From assembly GCF_910596095.1 (NCBI RefSeq), contig NC_056543.1, forward strand, positions 19,669,542 through 19,733,541: a DNA stretch of 64,000 nucleotides, read 5' to 3'. Source of the stretch: Thunnus maccoyii (lineage: Eukaryota; Chordata; Actinopteri; Scombriformes; Scombridae). The position numbers were made by a program, and so were the translations under genes. A model generated the notes under the pieces. That model worked only from the letters and a program-made list of their open reading frames with translations, did no database searches and was not told the origin of the DNA. Shown piece by piece: positions 9,991 through 22,900 of this stretch; position 1 is the stretch's first letter; the number at the start of each line of letters is the position of its first letter.

Positions 9991-12900
9991 CTGGCTTTGA
10001 TGTAGATGTTTTTTGGTGTCACATGTTGTTTTCATGGTTCCACTGGGTGCTTTTCTGATAAAGCTGAAGTGACAGCAATGGTTGCCACAACTTCCATTCA
10101 CAGCTCAGAATCGGTTTGAGGGCAATGCAATTTGTGCACACTGACATCTGCATCGACGTGAACTAATGCGAGATGAGTGTCATGGCAATGATGGAAAACA
10201 TTTCTATAAACATGACATTTTTATTAAATAAATAAATTTTTTTCCTATGAAAAGTGTGAATGCTAAGCTACCAAATAACATGATCACAGAGACAGGATTT
10301 CTCTTTTTTTTTCACCGCTGTTACCAAGGCTATTCTGAATACCTCAAAATCAAAAGAAATCAGATTACTATCTCTAAAGCCATATGCCAACTTTCTAAAT
10401 AATTGAGAGGAGCCATGTTGCGATCAAGACGATTTCACAGAGGGTGATCCAGGCATATCAAATTACAACAGATGTGAAATTGCACCATATCTGCCACCAA
10501 AGCTGCATTGAAGCAGTGTGAGGAAACAACACAAAGAGATGCTTGTCTCTTTGCTTGGAGATCTTTCCTGGTTTTCATGGGGGTAGAGATGCTTATCACA
10601 TCTGCAGTGCTGATAAGACGGCCTCTGTGCTTCCGTAGGCTATATAATATTAATCCCTCTCCCACGTCTGCAGATGCACTTAAAGGAAGGTGACAAGCAT
10701 GACATATCCAGGACCTCCTGATGGCTCATGCTCTGGAGTGCAGCCACTAAAAGAGCCCAAAGTACCCTCAAGTGATGTAAATTTGCAGGGGGAGTCCAAT
10801 TTCCATCACAGCGCTGTCACTGCCATGGTCATTAAACTAAATCATCCTGCTGTGTGTCACACAGCTCCCATTTTAAAGTCCCTTCAATAATGGAGTTATA
10901 CTTGGACTGCAGATTGCAGCACAACAGTGAATGTCTGACCTGACAGCAGCTGTGACAGTATTCTGCACATTATTTCTTCTTTAGAAATCACAGACAGACA
11001 CTCTATATGAACATAAGAGATACTGTGAAATTATTAATTAATTGACAGACATTTTGTACCTTAGTTGAGCCAGCTTCGGTTTGGCAGGGCTATATATAAT
11101 CACTAAAGTCAGTAACAGCAGCTGAAATTTAAATATGACGTGTTATGTGCCTGTTGCTGTCGGCGGTTTCCTTGGGTTTCTCTCAGAATATGTTGATACA
11201 GCAGCACAAGACAAAGAGCTCTGAGTCTAAGCTCAACAAAAGGAGATGAAATACACAAAGCAAAAGGGAAAAAAACACATCACCACAAGCAACAACTCAA
11301 AATGGCATTTAAACAGAGAAAAAACACATAGCTCAGAACAACAGCAGTTTTGTTATCCCGAGGCTCTGTTTCTAAAAAACTTGTTTCCTTTTGCCATTGC
11401 TCTCCTAAGAAGAGAAATGTACCCCGTTGAGTAGAAAAGACGAATGTGTTGGAGAGCGGCTTCAGTGTGTGAGACAGTGGTGCCTTTTTGTTTGTCTCCC
11501 CTCTGGAGCCAGGCTTACCCTGGGAGCCCTGCAGGCCAGGGAACAAACAGAGCTTTGTGAGCACTGACCCACTGTGCCCAGCAGCCAGACTGCAAACCTC
11601 CACTCCTGTGCTAATAGGAAACCGCAGACAAGGAGTCCGCAGCAGCCAGGGGAGGGGAGCTTTCTCGCATCCACCTGTGCTTTCATCATTGCCCATCAAA
11701 ACAAGCACAGGCAGGCAGGGTGCTCTGGTGACCACCGAATCAAAAGCTTTTTCACTAACATCCTCTTGGCACTCACACTCAACACAGTACATTTGGGATA
11801 CATTAGTTGGTGATTTATTTTGTGGCATGGATTTGTGCTAATCAAGCCCGCGCACTCACTAGAGCTCCCTATAAATAGGCTACGTCAATAGCCTGCCATA
11901 AATTTGCCTGTTGTTGCCCAGGAGGCATTAGAAGTGTGAATAGACGTGTGAAGTGAACCACTCTAGTAAACGTGTCCTACATTTGATTGCATGTTTTCCA
12001 TTACATCCAGACATGAATGAAATAAACAGTAGTGACAGTCCATTTTGCACCTTAACCAGAACACAGAAACCCTTTTAGGCTAGCTCATTATGTTTTTCTG
12101 CAAGAAAGCACTGCAATACGTTTATAGATGCTGGCGTTGTGAAAAAAAAAACAAAAAAAACCTGTAACCCACAGTTTTGCACCGGCAATAACAACCTTGG
12201 CATCTAACATTTGTCTTTTCTTTTCTCCTGAATGGTCAGAAATAACATGGCTGGACGAAGGGGGGCTTGGTACACGGCTTAAATGCTTTTTAATCCCATG
12301 GTTGAGTGACCACTTGCAGCTCTGCCCACCAGTCTGACTCTGCCTGCAATTTGCAGGTCTCTCTGAAGTTTCCTTGCCATTGGCTGGAGTGTCCACTTCT
12401 CCCTCTCTCACACACAAACATCATCTTATTAAGTATGCAAGCCTCAAATGGCTATTAATTAAATGCCTGCTAGTATTATATAAATTAGTCTTGATTATTT
12501 CACTAAACTAAAACTGTAAATATTGTCTATAGACAGCATTCAGTGAATTACACTTTCTATGTAATGAAACATTATAGCAATTCTCCTGGGTGACTCAATT
12601 ACTCTGCACACACTGCAGGGATTTTTTTTCTGTGTATTGCACTTGGTTGCATGGTCTCCTTGTTTTCACTCAAATAGAAAACCTGTAGTGTGCTGTAGGT
12701 CTAAATTGGACACAGTACTGGAATTTACACCATTGTTTTCGTGGAAACAGACCACACTTGAGACAGTGTGGTGAAGGCATCCAACGTCAAGAGTCAAGAT
12801 GTCAAGATTGCCTCACAAGAGGAGGGCAGTTATCTTTATAACACAGCAGGCATTGTTTCTCCGCAAGGATGCTGCTTAATCACAAACATAAATCATAATC

Positions 12901-15900
12901 CCGCTGTAATTTTTTTACACTGTCAGTGAAATTTAATTTGAAAAGCCATGCCAATGGGCTCAATAAAAGGTTCTCCATCAAAATATGGCATTTGTTAAAA
13001 CTTCAGTCACTATAGGATGTACCCCAGAACACACACATCCTCTGGTGGGGTGCTTAAAAAGAGCTATAGATAGCTCAAAGCAGAATCAAATCCAGACTAC
13101 ACATCTACAAACTGTAAAAAAAAAAATAAAAATAAAAAAATAAAAAACAGCTTCTCCACAAAGCAATGTCAAGAGGCTTGCCACATGAAAGCAAAAGTTG
13201 TCCAAAGAGTTGCGAGAAGTACTGACAAAGTTTATGAAGAAAAAAAAAGTAAATGTGTTTTTAATCCTCAGCAGCACGTGCAACAATGAGGGAGCCTGAG
13301 CGCTTAGATATGCCACCCCGGGGGCAGGCTCTATACTTAAGGCTTACAACAGCCTCATTATCTCCCTCAACTCACATCAGATCCTAGCAGCAGTTTGTCA
13401 CAGGCAGGCTCCTCTCTGCCAGTAGGCATCAGACCAATCCTCCTGCAACACTACTGTACATAATTGCCATATGGACAGCATTTTGAGCCAGACTGAAGAC
13501 TAAAAAGCCCTCCAGGCAGATTCCCCAGATAACTAAATGAATATTTTATCTCATTTCCATCTAATTTGCACCACATTATTATACAGAACTGAAATTTTTA
13601 ATTAATTGATAGAACAGATCAAACATAGGTTTACACTTTGATTTTCGGGAGCTGTTATTTTGATAATTTGCATGACTTTTTTCCCATGCCAAGCTTTTTA
13701 ATCTCCCAGAATTTCAGCATCTCTATATAGAAACACTATAATAAAACATACAGCAAATTAATAACTGTCAGCGCATATGAAATGCTTGTCTTGGTTGCGT
13801 GAGCAGTTCCAGTGAGAAGTCCTTTTACCTGCCACCCCACTGATTAATTAATTTCACACTGTTTAATTAAATCCACAGTCTGGGGAGTCTGGGCAGCACC
13901 GTGGGGAGCCCTATCTGAGCCGTGTGTGTACAGAGATTACTAAAGAAGGTCTCAGACACCCGCTCTCTGACTGCTGTTGACACTGACGTCACCCTCTCCG
14001 GATACCAGAGCACGATTGTGTCAATATCATCTGGCAGTTGTGAGCTTTTACTGCTGGGGACATGATAGCACTGCACCATTTGTTGATTATTTGCTGGCAT
14101 TTGCATTAACAAAGGAGACTGAAGTATTTGACAGCATTTTGACACAAATTAGTATTTGACACTAGTGTCTGACAAAGTGTGTTGCTGTTGTATGTAAATT
14201 TTGGATTAACATAACTGTATCAATGAAAATAAGCCATGTGCCATGAAAATGCTATTTGATTTATAAAACTATAAAAAGAAAGTCTAAAAAAACCCACAAA
14301 ATAAGAGGTTGAGATGTAACCAAGAGTGATTCTAAAATGTACAAATACACATAAACACACAAAACATGGACCATGTTTAGCTAGACCAAAAAAAGCACAA
14401 ATTGGCTTCAGTGTAAATGAGCATATTGAACTGCCATATACTGTCCAACATTGTTGAATACAGTCAAAGCCTCAGAGACACAGAGACACCATCTCTCTTA
14501 TGTCAGAACAGAGAGAGGTGCAGGAGTATGTGGCACAGCAGGAAATATGACTGTGTGGGCTGGAAAGCACACATGTTACGTTCTCTGTTCTCTTGAAACA
14601 TATTTCTGGCATCTCTAATCACAAACAAACACATTTTGAGTCAGATTCTCAAATTTGCCTTTACAGGACAACTTACAAACAAGATGACATTTCAGCAGTA
14701 CATGAGTTATGACTAGACTTACAATTTGGACAACTACAATAATTAGTGAAAGGATTAAATTGACTCTTCCTTCTTAGTCTGTCGTAATAACATACCTAAA
14801 GCTGATTCTAAATGTAATTTGGTCAATTTGGTATTTATATGTTGAGGAAAGCAATCAGGCACATAAAGTGATGTGATGTGAAACCAGCATTTATTTGTGT
14901 TCTCTATTGGATGTGCCAAGAGCTATTAGAGCACCAAACCTTTGTATAATGGCACTGATATGAAAAAAGTCATGATATAAAGCGAGTTTGCTATTTTTAT
15001 TCACGTGGTGTCATTTCAAATGAAAAGGTAGCTGATACCTTTATTTAAAAATGAAGAAAAGTCAAAAGTGTGGGGCAATTAACTAAGTTCTAAATATATC
15101 ATTTTCCATGCATAAGAATTTATACCATACATGCTTGAATAACAGAAATTACTATAAGATGAAAGTTTAATTTCAGTGCTTTAGTGGAAGGTTGAATTAG
15201 TTGTAGAAAATATCATAAATTTGTGTCCTTATTACACTTTTCTTTTATATAAGCATCACAAACATCACACTCAGCTATCTATTAAACAAACAATCTTTAC
15301 AAACAGTTGAGAGTTGAGCTCTTTACTGACACAAGATAAACTTTTAATAGGCATCCCAGCGCACAGCATCAAAACAGTTTTGCCGACTGAGACAGCATTA
15401 GTTGGAAGAACAGCGCTCTATTTGTGCTTGCCTTGTCCTGTGACAGGAAGACCTATCAGGTGCTCATCTCTCTCCCCCTCCCATCCCTCTCTCCTCCTGA
15501 CCTCATTCTGTCATCTTCGTTTTCCTTCTTCCCCACTCTCAGGTCTTTTATAAAGTGTCTCCATGCATTACACATTTAACAATGCATTAAAAATAGGCCA
15601 CCATCAATCAGTCATTCAGCAGCGGAGACAGAATCTACTTGTGGCACCAATTTGATATGTTTCTCAAGGTTCAAGAATGAAAGGAATGCCGTAAACTCTT
15701 CAGCTGCTCTGTGTTGGAAACTTAACAGAGATGAAAACACACATTTATGTGCTAATAATACACTGTACCCCATAAAACCACCATAATCATTTTGAATTCC
15801 CATTTGCTTGATTTCCTGTGGCACAGTGTCTTTCCAGAATCCAGAAAAAGAATCAAAATGATATATTTGCAGTCAGTAAGCTGTGACAAGATTTCTGTTG

Positions 15901-16237
15901 ATGGGTGCCAGGTTAACATTGTGCCCAAAACAGTGATTTGAGAACTGTGATGCATGATACAGGATAGGTAGTAGGTAAAATCTGATGTAATGGTTGAGAG
16001 TGAGTCAGGCCCCAGGGGCAAATAGTCTGAACAGTCTGACTCCAGGTTGCTCATGCCAAAGCAGATGTTCAACTGACGACAGCAGTACAAAAGACAGCGC
16101 AGCATGTTATTCACAAGGTATTTTACATAATTAGGAGCTACAGAGAGAGCAACTTTGGTTAAATGCTTTGATAGCTACATTTAGTAAAGAAATATAGAGC
16201 ACTCACAATGTATTTTCACAGTTTCACACGAGTTTTG
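9991..16237. other. Intergenic region between cnmd and the endothelin receptor gene
   Basis: About 6.2 kb between convergent genes (cnmd + and the receptor gene -), with no supportable coding gene; open frames such as 11280-11828 (-) have no recognisable motif and no splice context. Contents I can see: A-rich and T-rich runs, an A/T simple tract near 13118-13150, homeodomain-like TAATTA clusters at about 12453, 13596 and 13840-13875, and a pyrimidine-rich stretch at about 15466-15540. The lower part must contain the receptor 3' UTR; no single poly(A) signal is decisive. Confidence 0.5.
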
Positions 16238-19111
16238 TTAACACAGTGAGGTGTTCTCTTTAACGGGAAGAGATGTAGAAGTCTGCTTGTGAGCTTTGAT
16301 GTTGCTGCTCTGCTCTGAGGCGTGATCCTGCGTTCTGGACTTCAAAACAGACTGCGCCTCATCATGGGTAACAACTTGATGAGGTAGACACCAACTGCAC
16401 AGACATGCCTGAAGGACCACACAAACAAAGACGTTTGGTTAGAGGACAAAACAAATTTCCAATCCACTTCACATGGAGAAAATTTCACTCTTGAAGGTTT
16501 ATGTTTATAGAGTAATAATGGTGTAATCTCAGTGGAATGTAGCCTTGTCTATGTTGTATGTCTTAGTGACCTACAGGAAAAGCTGTATTGCTTCAATACA
16601 GACTCGTTAATTAAAATAGGGAAAATGGAACGCAGCCCTGTTCAGTTTCCATGTAGAAAGACATCTCCTTAAAAACAAAGTTGTGGATTGTGTTTTAATT
16701 GGGGAAGGAATTCCAGGGCTATCTTGATTTCATAAAAATATATCTGTTGTAAAAAAAAAAACATTATCAAATAGAAAACTGAAAACAAGTTCTTCATTTT
16801 CTGTGGAGTACAAATACCTCTTTGAAATCAAAAGAAATCAAAAGCATGTTAAGACATGAGCAAGCAATACAATAAAGGCTTTTACATTTTCTTTCCTTGA
16901 AAATTGCCTTGAAGCCCTCCTTCTCGTAAAATTGCCAAGTGTTGGTTTTTCTCTGATGATGTTTTTCCAGACCATTTTCACTTATTATACCCTCGGGTCC
17001 TTGCTTACTCCAGTCTGCAGTCCATTTCGTAGACATGACTCCATATGTCCACGATGACACATGCGATAGCTCATCCAGCAAGGTTTTCACCCCTACCACA
17101 TCTGTCTAGAAATGAATAGTGGCATATATAGGAACAGCTGGGGGAAGACAATAAAACAGTATATCTCACCTTGAAACATCTCTTAAATCTTTTGCTGACT
17201 ATGTACAATGCAATAGGGTTGATGCACGAGTTGAGTGATGCCATATTCATGCCAAAATAGTCCAGGACAAGAAAGACACTAAAAAAGGAGGATAACCGTT
17301 AAGTATGTCACACAAAAGAGCACAAACCTGGCAATATACAACAAAAATACTGGATTCTTCAAGCTCACCTCAGTAGCTGACACCTATTAGGATCTTTCTG
17401 ATCATATACGGTTAATTTCAAGATTCTGCTGAGGTATAGTGGCAACCAACAGAGCGCAAACACAATCACCAGGCAGAAGACAGTTTTTGCAACTTCTCGC
17501 CTCTTAAAAAGAAAATATAGAACACATATTAAAGACCTAAAAATGGGAAATATGCGATTTGGAAATATGTGTCTAAAAGTAGAGGGTTAACCTGCTTGGT
17601 GTAGTCACTTAATGTTTTCTCGGTGTTCCTCAGCATTTTCCTGGTCATCAGTGTGTAGAAGACGGCAGTCCAAGCCAGCGGCATGCAAAAGTAGAAGCCA
17701 AAGAGCCACCAGTCCTTTAAGGATTTATAAAACTGTTGATTAAACATGACAGAAGCCCACAGTCAGTCAGTGCTGCAGATGACTTTGTGTTCAGTGGTTC
17801 CTATCAGCATTCTATGCATAAAACAATATTTGAGACACACAGACATCATTCACAAGATGACATTGTATAATAAAGTGTTGGGTTGTCTGTTGGATGAGAT
17901 TAGGACAAATGAAATTAGAGCTATTATGTGTTACATTTCCTGTCAGCAGTTTCTTACATTACACTGGGTATAAAAAGACGATCATAATGTCAATCACATG
18001 TTGATCTGTTTACTTTTTTTTGTTGCACTGGTTGGGAAATACCTGCATAAACCGCGTTGTTTGCATAGGATGAAGCAGGCATACTCTCAGATGCTTGTCT
18101 TTATAGTCCATTGTTATCATATCAAAGCCAACAACTTCAGGCACAGCCAGCATGATAGAAATAACCCATATCAAAGTTATTTCGATTGCTGTCCACACTG
18201 AAATCCCAATGCCTTTGATTCGTTTCCAGGATACTACAGCTCGGTACCTGCAAAATCAATGGAAAAATGTTATGACTTGGGGGACTTTTATCTGATGATA
18301 CATTTTTCCAGTTAAAGAACATTTCAAGGGCTCATGCTAAACAAATCTATCTGCTTGATGAAATGCATTAGCCAGCAAACTATATTTTCTTGTAGTGCAC
18401 GGGACAGTGCTGCTTATCTCCTTACCTGTCAACACTCAGAGCACATAAACTCAACACAGTAATTCCAACAGAGGTTTTCTGTATGAAGGGGACAAGCTTG
18501 CACAATACCAAACCGAATGGCCAATCTTCTGCCATGAGCTGCAAAGAAAACAGAAGCACATTTTCTGTAATAACAAACACAATCGATTTAAGGTAAGATT
18601 GAAGTTCTGAAATGGACAGAAAGAGCAGAGCAACAGGATAAGGTGCGACATTACTTTCTCATTGTAATTGCACACCACGAAGTGAATAACTCACCCTGTA
18701 TGTGTTGATTGGAATGTCTATCACAATGTGGATTAGATCCCCCAGAGCAAGACTAGCAATGAGAATGTTCGGCCCGCTTCTCATGCTTTTGTTTACATAT
18801 ATGATTTTCAGTAAGGCTGAGTTCCCCACTATTCCAACAACAAAAACAACAAAAGAGACTATAGTATTGATATATTTGAAGATGTCTCTGATTCCAGCTG
18901 ACTCTAAGCACATAGGAGGGTTTGGTGTTTTTGGTCCTGCTACTTGAGGTGGATGAATTGAGCTGTTGGATTTCTGTTTTCCCAGTACTAAAAGACCAGG
19001 GGACGCTGTTTCAGAGAGTTCAATTACAGAGGACGGTTCTGAATGCTGATCACTGGCCTCTCCGCTGATGAGAATATTTCCCAAACAAAGAACAAGAGCC
19101 GCAGTCCACAT
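16238..19111 (-). CDS. ednrb: Endothelin receptor type B (G-protein-coupled receptor)
   Basis: Seven-transmembrane receptor for endothelin peptides, coupling mainly to Gq and Gi; in fish, B-type receptors act in neural-crest pigment cells and vascular tissue. Coding exons, in gene order: 19111-18695, 18538-18426, 18247-18043, 17732-17592, 17502-17369, 17278-17170, 16408-16238; 429 residues (human EDNRB 442). Residues 1-20 look like a signal peptide; an NSS glycosylation site is at about 49; TM1 is about 81-103 and TM2 about 116-136. [14 protein letters not shown] and IDIPIN match EDNRB closely. The DRY triad is at 176-178, split by an intron. [15 protein letters not shown] is TM5, a cysteine-tryptophan-proline motif is in TM6, and NPIALY is in TM7. 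The last exon gives a cysteine-rich, probably palmitoylated tail (CLCSWCLP). Linkage to human 13q genes fits an EDNRB1-type gene, but which teleost duplicate (ednrba or ednrbb) is not settled. Confidence 0.93.
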
Positions 19112-19138
19112 TGTTGATGATTTCTTCAAAGGCGCTAA

Positions 19139-19471
19139 AATTGTTTTTGCCGGCACTGGACTGAAAATGAGAGTGAAAATAATTATCACAACATCTTAGC
19201 CTTGAGATTTACAGCAAAACATTTAGGTCAGGTAAAAGGTTTATTTAATTTACTGATCAAAAGGCAATAATAATAGGGCTAACAGCATTGATACAGCATG
19301 AAAAACAGAATTATGACAGCTTACCTTTAGATGTACATATGCAAACTCTGCATGAATTCAGTCTGTGTAATACCCACAAAATAGGCTTTATGTTTAACAC
19401 AAAGGCCTACTCTTTGCTGCTGCGCCTGATATAAATCTTGCAACCCAGCAGAGGGAAATCAGGGTTTTATA
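19139..19471 (-). promoter_or_regulatory. ednrb: Endothelin receptor 5' noncoding exon, first intron and TATA box
   Basis: A splice acceptor (TTTTCAG, exon edge at 19160) lies 49 bases before the receptor ATG, so an upstream noncoding exon is expected. A good donor (AAAG then GTAAGC) ends such an exon at 19325. A minus-strand TATAAAA at 19471-19465 would place the transcription start near 19435-19440. Together these give a 5' exon of about 110 bases and an intron of 164 bases. The model comes from splice and TATA consensus only. Confidence 0.5.
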
Positions 19472-19974
19472 GACTACAGTATTGTTGTCAGCATTACTCA
19501 TTGATATGTCAGTAGTGACTGTAATTACTTCCCTTGATGCATCACCCTGAATGAAAGGATGGCATTGAGGTGTACTGTCTGTTATCAAGGAGTGAGATCA
19601 TTTTATGGGCTTCAGTCGAGATATAATGTTGCAGTCGTTTACTGTCTGAAAAAGTTCCTGTCTGAAATAAAAAAACACAAAATCTAAATGTAGCAAAATG
19701 TCTATTTGAGTGAAGGAGCGATGTTTTTTTTTTTTTCTTTTCTTTTCTTTTCTTAAAGCCACAGAGTTATCATTAGTGAATGCAATGGAAAAAGGGAAAC
19801 TGTCTTCTGTGACTGTATGAAATTTTGGATGTACATGAGCCTCATACAGAACTAGCTTACTGCCGGGCAACTGCACTTGAACAATAACATAAAAAGATAC
19901 AAATGGAACCGTGCAACATCTAGTGAGTGTCCTCTAGAGGATTTGCTTCATTTGACATATCACGTTTTAAAAAT
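19472..19974. promoter_or_regulatory. Short divergent intergenic region between ednrb and the first erich6b copy
   Basis: About 500 bases separate the proposed ednrb TATA box (minus) from the proposed start codon of the erich6b-like gene (plus), a head-to-head arrangement. The stretch includes a pyrimidine microsatellite (T-run followed by CTTTT repeats, 19724-19753). No clear TATA box or CpG-rich core promoter for the plus-strand gene is visible. Confidence 0.4.
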
Positions 19975-22900
19975 ATGAGTCAGTCTCTATCCTACCAGAG
20001 AGATACTGCCTGTGCATCTCCTGAGAGTCCTAAACAAGGTGACTTGTTCTTCTCTCAACAGTTTATGACAACCTGCAGAGCCTGGAGGAGCATGAGACAT
20101 GTGAGGACCAGAAAGATCCCATTGTTAATATCATACCCGACAACTACTCCAGCTCTCTTTTGAACATTCAAATTTGTGTTCCGCTGGCTACAAATGACCT
20201 TGGGAACCATGTGCTGGCATGCTTCCACAAGAACAGCCGATTAAGAAAAGTGAGTTGGCTGAGTTGGATATGAGAAATTATGACAACTGTTTACAGCTAG
20301 GCTGTCAAGCTCAACATTATTGCAACTGTTTTTTTCTTCTCCATATAGGTCATTGGAGAGAACCAAGGTGCTTCAGTACAACGCCTGTAAAAAAAGAAGC
20401 TGTAAGGAACATTTTTAATTAACAGTAGCCTGACTGACAGATCTATAAACATAACAGTAATATTCATAATATAAGGAATTCACAGTGATTATCACTTACG
20501 TGCATTGTTACATTTTATTCTCCTGCAGTAGTTGTTACTATGTTTAAACCATATTTTGATTTGTGTCTGACACCAGTTGATGACATTGGGTCCTTGGTGT
20601 AGGCTGTTCTGATGGTCACACACTGACATCTTGCTTGTCAAGTTGGTTAAAGAAGTAGTTTAAAAGCTTGCTAGCGAAAAAAAAAAACTGTCAGGAATGT
20701 ACAATAAGTTATTCAACCAGTGATAGTGCTCCATCCAATTTATATTCACTAAAGCCACTATTACTTCACACAGGCGAAGTGAACAGTTTCATTTGAAAAT
20801 ATATGGTTGGGTTTATTGGCAATCACCCCTAAATAAAGGTGGTCTGTGAGTGTTATTCATTCTCAAAACACTTGAGTTATAACACTGGGAGAAAAAAAAA
20901 TGTTAAGGGGGACATATTATGCTTTTTGTGATTTATGTATAATGTTATGATGTTGGATATTTATGCTAAACATGGTCAGTACTCCAAAACTTGAGGTTAA
21001 TGTATGTAGAGATGCTCCCTGCAAGTCAAAAACCCAGGCTTCAACCTGCTCTGAATGCTTCCTTTGCAACGTTTTTTTCCACCTTGCCGACAAGCTGATG
21101 TCAGCTCGTTGCACACGTCCATAAACGTCCGTCCATTCTGTAGCCTTTGTTGCTATGTTGCTAAGGTTCTTCCATGTGTTATTTGCGTTGTCCATTCTAA
21201 TATTTCGGATTGTATTTCGGCTTGTATGGATGTATTTGAGAAGTTGACATTTTGAGTACAGAATGAGAAAAAGTCATGAAATCCTACTATTATAGTTTGT
21301 TTCATGGTTTGTTGAACGTCTCCTCCAGAGCCGGTGGAAGTCTCCCAAAGAACTGGCCAATCAGAACTGAGTAGGCTCATCTGGAGGGGACTCTTAAAGA
21401 GACAGGAGCTAAAACAGCCTGTTTCAGACAGAGGCTGAACTGAGGGCCTGTATAAAGGGCCAGTATAAGTTAAATAAGGAGTTTTTTTAACTGTAAACCA
21501 TGCAAAAATTTTCCAGCAGAGTCCCATATTAAAGATATAGACCTGTAAATGTGCAAAATATGTCCCCTTTAATGTTCCCACTTTTGTCCAACCTCAACAG
21601 GATAGATGTTAAAATTCTATCTGTTAACTGAACTAACCTGCCCTAATCAGCATTTCTTTTTCACTTAATTTGTTTGCTTATGTTTATCAATCAACAATCT
21701 TGCAATCTATCATTTCTAAACCCTGGAGAGGCCATCAGCTCATATTAGGGCTACAAGGAGGCGTTAAAGCTCCACTAATGAACATTTTTATATAACCAAT
21801 GAAACTGATTACCATGTGAAATAGAAACATTATGAATCACTTTTTTGTGCTGATTTGAATATTTCAGTTTTGTTCAAAGATTTGTAGTCACTGAAGTTCG
21901 CTGACTTTTTAGTAGGATAAGCGATTGCATCATCGTTCAAGCTGTTAGCTTTTCAGTTCAGTTGAGTACAAAACTAAGCGTATACAGCACTGCTTATAAG
22001 GTTTATAGCTCAGCAGCCATTTAAAACAGTTTATCACATCATGATGTTTCTGTGGCTTTGTTTGTGTTTTTTAAGCTTTTAATGAGGAAGTAAAGTACTG
22101 TGAATCCCAGCTGAGCTAACGGCGCTCACAGTCTCCAGTGAGGAGAGCTCTACCGCTAAAAGCTACCGTTTCAGTCTGTGACAGTGGGGATTCAGTAGGT
22201 TATAGTGAGTTCACTTTAAAGAGTCTATGTTAAAGTTTTGTTTGTACATTGACTGAACACCTCTAATATGAAATGGGTGTCTTGTAGTGAAACACAGGCA
22301 ATTATCACCCAACTCTGCGTGCCTCAACCTTAGCCTCTTAGCTTGTTAGCCACTTTTAGCTCAGCAGGCAGCTCCACCAAACATCTAGTCAAACATCTAC
22401 TGGCTTAAGACCAAGATATTTCTTTTAAGTAGTCAATTAGACCTAAAGCAGAGCTAGAACGAGAGTGAATATTGGTTTACATCCATCAGGTGACCACAAG
22501 AAGACTCCAAATTATTTGCTAAAGTTACTCTCAGTCTGTGCCTGCTGTTTGCTAACGAGTTAGACAAAACAGTTTTATAAGGTGAGATATGTGTATGTGC
22601 TTTCTAGCTTGCTGTGGAGTTCTTCCCCCGAGAGGCCCCAAAAAATCAATTAATGCACACAAAGTTGTTGTGGTAAAACACTGATGTAATCCTGTCTCTC
22701 TGTTTGTGTCCTGAACAGTCTGGTCTCTCCAGAGTTCATGGAGGTGCATGCGCTGGATGGGAGATTCATTACTTTGGTGAGCGCTCAGACCCAGACAGAT
22801 TGGGAGTGGGTGGAGCAGAGCCTCTCTTTCAGCTGTCAAGGTAAGCTATGTCATCAGTTTGGGTACGGAGGGGTCACCTGTTCCTGCCCCCTCATGCTTC

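Noticed and set aside
11280-11828. 182-codon minus-strand open frame in the cnmd-ednrb gap
   Set aside because: Low-complexity, unfamiliar composition, overlapping open frames on the other strand and no splice or domain evidence; likely chance.
16794-17099. 101-codon minus-strand open frame inside the last ednrb intron
   Set aside because: No receptor-tail similarity, no strong splice pair, and exon 6 joins exon 7 in phase with a typical cysteine-rich tail. Read as intron.
19927-20163. Continuous frame through 19975-20163 as one exon
   Set aside because: It ends at a stop and lacks family-like sequence, whereas the shifted frame from 20062 joins in phase to all later erich6b exons.
20349-20389. 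First erich6b copy ending at the TAA at 20387-20389
   Set aside because: Splicing at GTAAAA (20387) leaves phase 2, which fits the next exon at 22719 exactly; the downstream exons need such a partner.
22719-22840. Alternative reading frame of this exon (frame starting TCT GGT CTC)
   Set aside because: It is open but runs into a stop in the next exon; the chosen frame continues and matches the paralogue's TQTDW exon.
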